The notes beneath the pieces were generated by a model. That model did not search any database, was not told the origin of the DNA, and saw nothing but the letters and a program-made list of their open reading frames with translations. 64,000 nucleotides of DNA from Rotaria socialis (lineage: Eukaryota; Rotifera; Eurotatoria; Philodinida; Philodinidae), in assembly GCA_905331475.1 (NCBI GenBank), contig CAJNYU010002188.1, positions 1 through 64,000 on the forward strand, given 5' to 3'. Of this stretch, positions 12,730-24,019 are shown one piece after another. Numbering within the stretch: position 1 is the stretch's first letter; each line of letters begins with the position of its first letter. The translations under genes were made by a program, and so were the position numbers.

Positions 12730-14168
12730 GACCTATCGTTTTTTATTGCACAGGAGAATTTTTATTAAATAAAATCTCCCTTAGATAGTGATGTATTTGT
12801 TTGACGTAAAATGGTATCATTTTTGATTATATCTTATAAATATTTGGAGGAAAAAAAGCTTCTTTTTTTTTTACTTAATAATTTGTAAATAAAGAGTTAA
12901 CTTAAAAAAACCTATTTGTCGATCATTCAATTTCTATAAAATGCTCATTCTAAAACATAAATTGATTCATCAATAGACTGTAATAGCTAATTTAAAAGAG
13001 AAATACAGCCGTATGTTTACTATTTGTATTTAGAAAAAATAAAATAATGCACATAGCTGTATTATCAAACAAGAGATTACATTTATTTTTATTCATCTTT
13101 TCTCAAATAATATTGTATAATCCATAAAAGTTTCAATACAAATTCGATGATTGAACAACTATTCGATTAAGATGAAGTCACTTTCTGACGACCTAAATGT
13201 ATTAAGCTTCAAAGGAACAGCGAATATGTATTATTACTAATACAATTCGTCCGATAGAAAGAATAATAGTAGTTTTCTTTTTTCAACAAACATCGAAATA
13301 TCTTTATCTGTCAATTAAGATGAAATCATGACAAAAACAAAGTATTCATGCCCTAGCATTCCATAGAAACATCTCAAACTAGATGATATTGGTAAAAAAA
13401 ATGTAAACTTTCAATGTTATGGACATAATATTAGACTGAAGGTTTGAGCATTGTTATCGATCATACTAATATCTCAAAACATGGATAAGAAATCAGCTAA
13501 TTTAAATTGTTTTTTATCACATAGTTGTATGATCATATAGAATGAAACTAAAGAAAAACTATTAATAGAATAAAATGAATCATTTGTTGTGATGATTTGA
13601 TTCTGATCGAGATGTTTGCTGAACTAGTCGTTTCTAATAAAGCACACAATGAAATTGGCTTTGTTGTTGCAATGACATGAAATAACAGACTTCATAGAAA
13701 CATTGGAGTTCGTGCAAGTGAAAACAGTCAGAACAGAAGTGATAGTAAAAGCTTAAAATTCGATTTTTCAGACGTTCATCGAATATGTTCAACTTCTATG
13801 TTTGTATTAAATGCAATCGTCATGACAAGGTCACATTTAATTCCGCTTCACAAACACTCTAGAGAATACATAAAATACATAAACTCACATTTCAATATGG
13901 CAAGTTGATGTCAGCTATTGATTTTACAATGTCAATGTCAAATGGCAATTGCTATGTAATTTACGACTGTACTGAAAGATAGATAAAATACTTTCTGTTT
14001 CTTTATATAGACCGACAAGCGTATTAATTTATTTAAATGAATATCTCTCATCTAGTTTTGATTGATAATTGACAAAAGCAAAAAAAAGAACATGCTTCGT
14101 TACGACAGAGAAAAGTTGTATAGAAATGTGATAGGTCTATATTCATTGAAATATATAATAGACGCTCA
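12730..14168. other. Intergenic spacer
   Basis: AT-rich DNA between two converging genes, holding the 3' ends of both. No additional exon or repeat was found. Confidence 0.55.
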
Positions 14169-14466
14169 TTAAGCCGTTCTATTACTCCAAATAAGCCAAA
14201 GAGCATGAATGCAACCGGGTAAGAATCCAAGAAGAGTAAGAAGACTAGAAAATAATCTGATTTTACTTTAATTTTTCCTATTAAAAAACTTACATATTTA
14301 AAAAGAAATGCATAGTACATCCAACTTTGACCAAGGCGGCTATCGGTGGCAACAAAATAGCCAAAATTGATAATAAACTAAGAGAAACGAAAAATATCAC
14401 TAATAGATATACAAAAAACGCTGATGCCCTTCAATGTACATACATGTTACCAATAAATTCACCCAT
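14169..14466 (-). CDS. PMP3/UPF0057 small membrane proteolipid
   Basis: A 60-residue two-helix membrane protein of the plasma membrane proteolipid 3 family (stress- and salt-responsive in fungi and plants). Three exons, 14444-14466, 14294-14377 and 14169-14244, join with phases 2 and 2; introns are 66 and 49 bp. The product begins MGEFIGN and contains LAILLPPIAALVKVGCTMHF, then ILLTLLGFLPGCIHALWLI. These match the family pattern of a first helix with a PP kink, a Cys after the loop and a second helix with G-x-x-PG-x-IHA. The length equals the usual 50 to 65 residues. Each exon is too short to stand out as an open frame alone. Function in animals is poorly known. Confidence 0.9.
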
Positions 14467-15993
14467 GTTCAACTAGACCTTTATGTGTAGTCGATAGAAA
14501 ACGTTTTATCTAAAATAAGCCAAACTCTACTTGTCCTAGCAAATTTTTTTCATGAAAAATATCGAGTTCGAAATATATTAGAGAAATGATTGCCGAGCTC
14601 GACACTACGATCGAAATCTTGCTGTTATATATCCGTGTGTATAATTGTATGCAATCATTCTTGTGCCAAACAGTCATTTAGCTGAAAAAACGTATCGACA
14701 AACATAAGGTTAGACATTGATGACAGTTTTTGCTAATTAATTTTAAAAAGAAACTTTTGATAGAGTTTGTTGAGGATATTTCTGTTCGCCACAACTTTTT
14801 CATGATACTTTTTTTCTTTCTTACCGCAAACCAGGTTCATTGACTTCAATTTACATAGACATTTTCTTCTTCAGATTTTTAACAAATCTGACTATTTTAC
14901 TTCAAGAAAATGAAGTAGTATAGAATCGAGCTATTTTAAATAGATATGATGATTACAAAGAAAAGAACATTACCAACGAGGTTTTGGTTGGAGCTGCAGC
15001 AAACAGACAATTGTTTTTCTCTGGCAAATAAATACTGCCACTATGATGTATATATACGTAGTATTTGTAGTGTTAGTTTGGGCATTTTGTTATTCATGCG
15101 CATATATATTCATTACGCGAAATATCAAAAAGATGAATTAACAAATAATTACCGTATCAAAAGAAATGAAAAGTTGATGAATGGCTCGTAGTCTATGAAT
15201 AACATTTGGTCATGTATCTGACTCATCGAATACATAAATTGACATAGAATGCAGATCAAATATGTTTCTGTGTCCTTGAATGAAATACAACATATTAAGA
15301 ATTCTTTTACTGTTAATGTATACTTGTGAAGATTGATCGTTTTCACGTGTCGATCATACTATGCTTCGTTGCTTATTATTAAATATGTTTTTTTCTTCTA
15401 TATTGTCACAAAGATATTCATCGATTATTTAAAACTAGTGAATTTTTGTATAAAAATCAAAAAATGAACGGAAAAGAAATGTATGATAAAAGGGTGTAAA
15501 CTTTATCAAATATTTCATTTACTCTTCTTTCGACAGTAGTTATTAGTTGTGAGAGGTCGACATTTTGTTTTTATAATTAGTTCCATAGTTAATTACTTTT
15601 TTATAATCACTGATGAGTTTTTTTCCCCCTGTAATCTCCTTTTAAAATTTAAGTTTACTTGTCGCCATCAACTTCGGGCATTTATTGAAGTCAATAGTTG
15701 TATTAATTTCAATTTAATTAGATAAATAAACTTCATATAGATTAGATGTATAGTATATGCTTAGATTAATTTACTACAGACTATTCTTGTATAGTTACCT
15801 AGTTTTATATCCATGCTTTATGACTTATTTTAGCTAGTTCTTCAACAGTTTAGATTTCTATATATATATATATATATTATTAATGAAATAATGAATGAAC
15901 TAGAGTTTTTTTCTCTTCATTTTATTATATCAAACCAAGAAAAATTTTCCATATAAATAAATAAATAAATAAACACATACATAAAACAAGATT
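14467..15993. other. Intergenic spacer
   Basis: AT-rich DNA with a (TA)n run near 15860-15880. Open stretches here show no family similarity or codon structure. It includes the promoter side of PMP3 and the 3' side of MLF. Confidence 0.5.
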
Positions 15994-16638
15994 TTAATAA
16001 TATTGATACGAAGGAGGAGATGGTGGAGCTTGTTGTGGATATTGTTCATAATGAAGAGGTAATTGTTGTTGTTGATGTGATTGTGTTGGTAAAGGATGTG
16101 GTCGTTGCATAGCTTGTTGTGCCTGCGCTCTCCAATTATTAGAAAAATTCTGTTCATTTGAAGGAATTCCACGACGTTTTGTTTCCTGTTGATATTGTCC
16201 ACTATTTGGATCTAAGTGACGTTCAACAATTTCACCGCGATCACCAACAAAATAGCCGACTTGCATTCTATCAATACCATGATCTGGATCACGCAAGGCT
16301 TTTTTCGTTTGCCAAACTCCACCTGGTCCCATACGACGTTCATCATGAGCTTGAATTACACGTGGACGGCCATCGGGTCCACGTGATATTTGTGTAACAT
16401 TCATTGAACTTAAACCGAATACTTTTACATTAGGATTATTAGAATCTGAACTCATAAATGTTGAAACACCATTAATATTTGGACCACTGCGTAATGTTTC
16501 ACTCATCATTCGATTTGCAAGACCAAAAAACGAACGAAAAATATCATCGTCATGATCACTATCGAAAAGAGATTTTTCGAGTTGTTGATCGACCAAAGAA
16601 TCGCTGCCTGGTTTATTTCGTTGAATTGGATACGACAT
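15994..16638 (-). CDS. MLF: Myeloid leukemia factor (MLF) family protein
   Basis: MLF1/MLF2-type adaptor, found in nucleus and cytoplasm and linked in other animals to transcription control and protein-aggregate handling. Single exon of 214 residues starting at ATG 16638 (MSYPIQRNK); a longer frame upstream has no ATG. The core MGPGGVWQTKKALRDPDHGI followed by MQVGYFVGDRGEIVERH corresponds to the conserved MLF block (APGGIRETRRTVRDSDSG...GHHIRDRAHI). The C-terminal 50 residues are rich in Gln and Pro and end YQYY. An Asp/His-rich acidic patch lies near residues 25-35. The family is secure; the low-complexity tail is lineage-specific. Confidence 0.88.
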   Translation of the reverse strand: MSYPIQRNKPGSDSLVDQQLEKSLFDSDHDDDIFRSFFGLANRMMSETLRSGPNINGVSTFMSSDSNNPNVKVFGLSSMNVTQISRGPDGRPRVIQAHDERRMGPGGVWQTKKALRDPDHGIDRMQVGYFVGDRGEIVERHLDPNSGQYQQETKRRGIPSNEQNFSNNWRAQAQQAMQRPHPLPTQSHQQQQLPLHYEQYPQQAPPSPPSYQYY

Positions 16639-18633
16639 TTTTATTTTGTAATAAAAAGTAATATTTTTCACGTATTTATATACCCTTATTGGAAAACAGG
16701 TCCGGATGCATCTTGATCATTCAAGAACAATCGAGAATCATTATTAATACATAGAGGTTATGCTTGAGTGATTTTGTTTTCTTTGTTGGCTTGTTTTTTG
16801 ATACTCTATGATTTCTTTTTTATTTTCTCTATGTAATATTTAAATCAATATGCGCAAAGAAAATGGCCTTGGAAAAAAGATTTAAAGCTTTTCTGTTTGT
16901 TATATAAATAATACTGACTAAAATGCGTTACTGAGATATTTAAAGACAAACGTAAATAGCATTCCTATATACTAAGGAAAATTGTAAGAAGAAAAATGTA
17001 TTGTTCGATAATAACGATGCACCAGAATGATATTATATTTCTTCTTTAAGCATTTACTGGGTTTGTAAGAAAATAGACATTCTTAATAATGATTTTTCAA
17101 TTGTCGTAATACATGAGATACCTATTTTGCTTTTAAAACAGTCATTTGTTTTGTAATGCAATGCATTGTTCTTATTATGGATGAGATATGCGTGTAATAA
17201 ATTGCTGAAAAACAACATCTGTTAATATAAGATAAATCAGTGCGAGAAATGTTCATATGCAAAATATTATGGGTTCAGAATTGAATGATCAAAATTCAGC
17301 ACGAACTTTTCTCTACATTAAATAATGATAACAAATAGTATTAATCGCGTATAGAAGTTGAATGAATTTTCTAATTATCTTTATTTTTTTTATAAAAGAT
17401 ATTGTTAAAGCAATTTATACCCTTTTAAAAATACAAATGTACACAATGAAAATTAAAAATCAAAACGAATAAACAGGAGACGTTCAGATATCCATCTACG
17501 TTGGATATTCTATCTTCATACAAAATCGAGATAAACTTTTCGTTTTAAGAGAATGAGCAATAAAAGTAAAAATGCACTTTGAACCAACGAGACTGTTTCA
17601 TTGAGTGAAAGACAATAACAAAAAAGAAAATATTATTCTCGCATATGATGCATCATTTATATTGATGCTAGTAGATTAGCATCGGTTTGTACAAAATTTA
17701 TTATATATCTTTAATCTTTGCATTCTTTTAATAATAGTCTGTGAGTTTTCAATAGATTAAATAATCAGTGGAAGAAAAATTCTCAGTTTTAAATAGTACC
17801 TTGGCAACTAAATAAACTGTATAACGATCATCAATGAAACGGTGACAGTAAGAATATGAGGATATAGTGAGTAACTAAAATCATACACTACACTTTACCT
17901 CCAATAGTGTAACCACATTCGCAGCTGCATTGTTCGGGTGAAAAACAAAAAATAACATAGGATTCAACCTGAATCTTATTACTCATAAAAATGTGGTTAC
18001 AAGCCAATTGACAATACGGAGTATTACTATCGATAGCGAGACGCACGAATCGCGATTTTCCTGATGGAAAGGTATCACTTTGGAGCGATCTCCATAGATT
18101 CATTTCCTTAGGTTTCTCCTAATTTTTTGTTTTCGCCCCTTTTTACTGCTATCATGTGTTTCTAATCTTGGAATCAAAGCCGTGGTATACGAATACATGT
18201 TACCTATTGATTTCTCTTCTTGAGAATTTTTCACAATTCATCTTTCTTTAAACAAACGTGCCGTGATTAACTATACATTGAGCCCGCATAATATGGTCTT
18301 GGCAATCAATGCATTGCTATTTTGTTACTTTAGGAACCAAATCGATACTATCGTATTGTTACTAGATTACTTAGAGTAACCAACTCCATAGCCTAAGATT
18401 TTTGATTTTTCTGATGATATAGTTGTTAAAATAAAAAAAATCGATTCGTTCGTAATGATTTTTCATAATTGTTCAACTTTGTCTTTAACAACAATCGCTT
18501 GTCATATGTTTCTTCTACACCATACTGTGGAGGATCACAAATTTTGTTGATCAAAATGAACTAATAATTAAAAATTGATTGGAATTATATGACTTGCAAA
18601 TATCTGATCAAAAACATTTGAATCTTGGCAGAA
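16639..18633. other. Intergenic spacer with unassigned open stretch
   Basis: About 2 kb without a supported gene. A 71-codon open stretch on the minus strand at 17888-18103 (cysteine-rich near its end, followed by a possible GTAAAG donor) could be an exon. No partner exon in the right phase at a normal intron distance was found, and I do not recognise it. Confidence 0.35.
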
Positions 18634-18864
18634 ATGGAAAACATACTACAACGGCAGTATTCAGAATATTGTCTTTTGAATAGAGGATATCAATGTCAGC
18701 ATGAGTTAAGAAAATATTTATATTCACATCGAAAATTAAAATTTTTTACAGGATTAACACGTTCAACATATCATATGCTACATAAAATTTCGGTTTCGCA
18801 ACAACAAGAACGATACTATAATTTATCAAGAAAAGTCATTCAGCATCAGTATTTGAAAATTTAG
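18634..18864 (+). CDS. Small open reading frame, unrecognised
   Basis: Seventy-six codons from ATG 18634 to TAG. The product is basic and rich in Tyr, Gln and His (QRQYSEYCLLNRGYQCQHEL near the start), with no signal peptide, membrane helix or known motif. It lies 214 bp upstream of the glutamine amidotransferase gene on the same strand. It may be a chance frame in AT-rich DNA or an exon remnant. No function can be assigned. Confidence 0.2.
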   Translation: MENILQRQYSEYCLLNRGYQCQHELRKYLYSHRKLKFFTGLTRSTYHMLHKISVSQQQERYYNLSRKVIQHQYLKI

Positions 18865-19077
18865 ATTCGTATAGTTTCTAGAATTTTGTTTCTGTTTCAC
18901 TGTTTGTTTGAAAAGCGTAGATGTAGTTTCAAACATCAACTGTTAAATGAATACATTTTCCCCTCTATGGAATAGACAAACAAAGACGTCATCCATGAGT
19001 AATTGCTTTGAAAAATATTAAATTGGTGAAGCAAAACGAGAGGAATAAAAATACATCTGCATATCACAACAACAACA

Positions 19078-20091
19078 ATGTGCCGTTGGTTTGCTTATAT
19101 CGGCGAAGAGCCTATCCTTCTCGAAGATGTTCTCATCAAACCAAAGCATTCCATCGTCAAACAAATTGATGCACATTTTCTTCCAAACCTTCATGTTACT
19201 TACGATCCTCATCTTCATCAACGTACACTAAGCTCAGGTGTAGCATCTGATGAACATGGACCAAATCACTTTACAAACGTCGATGGATTCGGTTTGGGTT
19301 ATTATACCGGCGTTGCTGCCGAATTCAATGGTGACAATGTGAATAGACCATGTGTCTACAAAAATGTTCGTCCACCACTCAACGATTTCAATTTGATATC
19401 GTTGTGTGCTCATACATCATCAAAATGTGTGTTTGCACATATTCGTGCTGCTACTAGTCTGTCATCCGCAGTAGAAACTAACAATCATCCGTTCGTCTTC
19501 GGTCGGTACTTGTTCATGCACAATGGTATGATATCGAGCTTCTTGAAAATCAAAGTGGCTTTATTGCAAAAGTTATCAGAAAAAGCTTATACAAATATAT
19601 TTGGAACAACAGATACGGAACATGTTGCTGCACTTTTCTTTACACACTTGGGAAACGATTGGGATACAGAGTTACCTATGGAAACACTCAAGAAGACTAT
19701 GATAAAAACTCTTCAGGGCGTACTTTCTTTGTTTCAAGAGACGACGAAGGAAAATAATGAAACACTTCTGCATAGTTCTCTTAACTTCGCTGTCACAGAT
19801 AGTTGTCAATTGCTTGCCGTTCGATTTTCGTCAATGGAAGAGTTTGAACCTCCTTCTTTATATTATTCGACCTAGGCTGGGCCTACTCTCAATCGAAAAT
19901 ATCCTGATCATCCAGATGGAAAAGAAGTTAAGAAGAAAACAGTAAAGACAACACATGATTATGGCAAACATACTATTGTAGCAAGCGAGCCGAACACATA
20001 CAAGACAAAAGATTGGCATTTAGTACCACAAAACTCGTTTGTTCTTGTCGGCAAAGATTTGAATGTCGTAATTGAAACAATTAGCTTGTAA
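19078..20091 (+). pseudogene. Class II glutamine amidotransferase (DUG3/EgtC type) with one in-frame stop
   Basis: Intronless frame of 338 codons interrupted once, by TAG at 19873-19875 (codon 266). N-terminal nucleophile hydrolase fold: Cys2 is the catalytic nucleophile after Met removal. DGFG (69-72), FAHIRA (119-124), NNHPF (135-139) and HNG (148-150) are the glutamine-site motifs. In yeast, Dug3 acts in glutathione breakdown; bacterial EgtC acts in ergothioneine synthesis. As recalled, the pattern resembles fungal members most, including the segment after the stop (AGPTLNRKYPDHPDG). The frame stays open and conserved for 72 codons beyond the stop, so this is a recent nonsense change, a readthrough site or a sequencing error. 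The 265-residue product would keep the catalytic domain. Lack of introns and fungal likeness suggest transfer. Confidence 0.85.
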
Positions 20092-20649
20092 ATTGTTCAA
20101 CTATGCTAGCTTTTGCAATTGCATAAAACAAATAAGAATTTCAAATATTCTTGAAAAATTTCTTGTCTAAAAGTAATTCGACAGGAATAGGATTTTAGAA
20201 AAATTCCATAGATCTATGACAACACTAAAGGAGTTATATAGCTGTATATTTTTCATTGGCATCTAGTTTCAATCTGATGTATATCAATTACAAATTAGAT
20301 TATCATATAACAAAAACAAAACTAGAATGTTCTAACAGTCAGGCTTAGAACTTCATTAAAACTTCAATGCCAATCTCCATGAAATATTGAAGTTAGCAAA
20401 GTTTTACTGTTTTTCTTTCAAATTTTTCAGCATTGATCCTGTTCTGCTTTTTTTGCCCACGATTATTTTAATACTACTTCTGAGCATGATACACATAACT
20501 AACCGCATGGATGTTAATCTTTCATTCGTTTACACTTTCAAGTTCAAGCTTACATTCAACCTTCTTATATACCAGAGATTCTTACATATTGCTGATTATT
20601 CTGTCGTAAAATCTTCAAACTTTTCAATATATAAGAAAAGGAAAAGTAT
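20092..20649. other. Intergenic, between converging genes
   Basis: AT-rich DNA holding the 3' ends of the amidotransferase and the TIR gene. No feature seen. Confidence 0.6.
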
Positions 20650-23600
20650 TTATACAATAGTACATGTACTCGACGCAGGCTTCGTCTGCAATGGTTCCAA
20701 TTTCTTAATTGCAGTGACGAAGCGAACAAACTCGTTACGATATAATACTACGCCGTATCGTTTTGAAAATTGTTCTCGTATATCGAGATACTCAGATTCC
20801 CAGTCTTGCCGAAGGCACTGCGCGTAGAGAAGTAGTTCGGTACCGCTATGAAAATCATACATTTCCTTTAGTTCGTGACGAATTTTATTAGTATCAAACC
20901 AATCGAAGATATCGTTTGAGTTCCATATTTTAATTGGTTTAGAATTATTCACAGCGACTTGAGTTATCTTTTGATTGCTTTGATGAAGGTTTTCAGGTTC
21001 TTCTTTGGTTAAATCTGGATCAGACTTTTCGTTCTCATTAGATTCAGCTTTGACAGAGGAATCCACAACGGGCGTTTTAGAATTCTTCTTTGTTGAACTT
21101 TTTTCGCTCTTATCTTCAATGATAAGTTTTACGAGCTCTTTGACCGTTGCTTCAAACGTTTTTTTGCCAAAACGAATGTATTGTGGACCCACAATACGTA
21201 CACCCAACCAACCGGTCGCTGCAAAATCTCGTTTGACATAAACGGGAATAAAGCGTTTTTTTAGTGAATCTTTCGCATACATTACTTCTTGACGACATGA
21301 TTTACTGTCTTGATAATCTTTTGTCATCAGGAAAAGCACTACATCAGACTTTTCAATTGCTTGACCAATTTCTTCCCATAGATCTTCCGTATGACAGTAA
21401 GCAAAGTCTACCCAAATATCGAAAATATTTTCTAAAATAAAAACAAAAATATTTTACTCGAAAAATACGACGTGAACACTCAACGCATGAATGATTTAAT
21501 TTTTTCTTGGAAGACCAGTTACTTGATTGATTAGCGTGTTTTAAAGATTCAAACAGTTTAACTTTATATGTATGCTATAATTCTTAGAGCAACTATGTGA
21601 GAAAGGAACTTATCTGAATAAAAGTATGTTAATGTAGAAGATTTATATGCTTGCAAGGAGAATATTAGCTTTAAAAATTTTATATCGATGCTATCTAACG
21701 ATGAACCATACAATGTGCTATCAAACTACTGAAAGTCACTTAGCAAAATATTTCGCATACAGAATAAAATTTTAGCTCAACACCTAAAAAGCATATCAAT
21801 ACTTCAAGTTCAATTGATCTATCAAGTTAAAAAATATTTTAATCGGTATGAGTGAATTTACTATTGTAGATAGCGACCCAGCTGGCGTCTAAAATTCGAA
21901 TTTACGTCACCATTTATAGATACTTTTTTTCTATCAAAGCAATCAACTGCAATCACATTGATTAAATATCTTGATCTAATTAGAACAAATTTGAAAAACG
22001 AAAAAAAGCGAGAGAACCGTAATTGATTTTTAAAGCGTTCCAACAATTTGCTGCCAGCTAATAAAATCTATTTACGATTGTACAGCGAAGAAGAATAGAC
22101 ACTTATAAAGTTGCCTGCTCATTAACATGACTCAGGGAGTGTACACAATTCATTCTCATTTCTTAGGGACAATAACGTGATATAGTACTATTGTTACTTG
22201 CTAAAATAAAGAAGATTAACATGATTTTGGAAATCGATGTAGCTTCCATAGTGGAACAAAAACATTCCTTTAAATCATTGAATTACAAGATTTTTCCCGA
22301 TGTGTTATTATGTAAAAAGTGAAAAATATTTTTCAATCTATTAATGCATACCCTTTTCAAGTGCGTTGGCTAGTTGATGACAAAAATCAGCATCTGCATG
22401 GGAATAACTGATCATGACACGCAATCGTTGATTTCCTACTGCAGCCATCGTAGAATTATTCGTTCGATTGTCTACACTCGGAGTCAATTCCCCTGGACGA
22501 ACTACTTTTGCTGAAGTCAATAAAAAAAGGTCACATTAAAATTAATTTAGAATGATGCATGAATTTTCTTACCTGGATTATTTTCATCGATATTCCACAA
22601 AATACCTGCAGCTGCTTTTCTCACCGATGACATATGTTTCGGTACATACTGTTCGACCCAAGCTTCTCCATCGTCATTAGCGAGACTTTTTATAGTAAAG
22701 AGAAACTTCACATTGGATTTGAGCTCGTAGGCATATTTCTCATGAAATGAAATACTCCAGATAATGTTCATGAGTGCTGTGAGAGTAAGCTGATCGAGTT
22801 CGTCATCGTTTGCAAGAGCACCTCGAAATTGCAGTACTAGATCACAAAAGAAAGCGATCTTCGACGATGTTTTCATGTTTTTGACTTGAGAATCTTTAAC
22901 AATATAATCCATAATGTCATCATGAACAAATAATTTCGTAAGAACTACCAATGGTTCACTAATATCGAAATCACCATATTTGTGGTTTTTTTTCTGCGCA
23001 GTATTGACAGTTAACTGCATCAATTGATCGAGTACTTTTCCGAGTGATTTCGCATCACTTTTACTTTCCTTCGGCTCTGTCAACAATGCAATTGCCATTG
23101 AAAAAAGTAAGCGCATATCTTCGTAGGTTGGATCATCAATGTTTGGATTTAAAGTTCGTTTCTTTAATTGTTGCATTAGAAGAATAGCATTGGCTTCATT
23201 CAATGCAGCGCATCCTTTTTCATGTCGGGCAATATTGTACAAGAGTCGAATACTAGCAAGTTGAATAGTGAATGATACTTCATTCATACTAATCCATTTA
23301 AGCGTAAATGAAGCACATTTGGCATCAAGTAATTGTGGTACCAAAATAGTATTGTCTACTAGGGTCCAAATGAATCCTAATACTTCGACAATTGTTAGTT
23401 GAATATCGTTGCTAGCCTCAAATATATTCATATCTACATATTCCAATAGTGGTTGAACGGTCGATTCTCGATTGAGTAGATCGTCTTTCTTAAATAGAAT
23501 TTCTTCTGCTATATTTTGCATCTGAAGTAATAATATGCGCAGAATATTAGCTACATGTGGCATGAGTTGATCGTTCGATTGGTTTTTTAGAAGAGTCATA

Positions 23601-24019
23601 ATTGCTGGAAGTGACAAAAGATCGAAGATACGAAAGAAAAGATCATGAGCATAGGCAGTGTCGTCTCTGAAGATCGATGGAAAATTTATGCTCGTGTAAG
23701 CCTTCACTATGGAATTGAATATTTGCTGAAACTGATCACTGACAAGAATGTAGACATATTCTCTCAATGAAAGAAAATCAGTAATGTACGTTTTCCAAAT
23801 ATTATGAATTATGTCAGAAAGTGTTTTAGAATTCTCTACGCAACGAAGAGCTTTCATTGAAGTTAAGACAGATTCAATACAGAAGACAACTTTAGAATCG
23901 ATGGGGCTGATATCGATATTTGATTGTTGCTGCAAAATCGTTTGGCGAAGATTGACCAAACTTGCAAATACCCCGCGTGAGATTAAGTTTGGATCAGTTG
24001 TTTTTGATGACTTAGACAT
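20650..24019 (-). CDS. ARM-like repeat, TIR and SAM-like domain protein
   Basis: Three exons, 22573-24019, 22352-22510 and 20650-21431, join in phase 1 twice and give 795 residues; the second intron is 920 bp. Residues 1-480 are helical, with ARM/HEAT-like character (for example RLLYNIARHEKGCAALNEAN and SSVRKAAAGILWNIDENNP). A TIR domain spans about 511-640: RVMISYSHADADF, then FDIWVDFAY, SDVVLFLMTKDYQDS, and SCRQEVMYA. Glu584 in that last motif is where SARM1-type TIR NADases have their catalytic Glu. A long charged linker follows, then a SAM-like module (IWNSNDIFDWFDTNKIRHEL onward). Start chosen as ATG 24019. The order ARM-TIR-SAM differs from SARM1 (ARM-SAM-SAM-TIR). A role in signalling or NAD hydrolysis is inferred, not shown. 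Confidence 0.85.

Noticed and set aside
17888-18103. Cysteine-containing minus-strand open stretch as an exon
   Set aside because: The donor is plausible, but the nearest exon-like partner (17830-17880 region) would need a 24-bp intron or a frame change, and no family is recognised.
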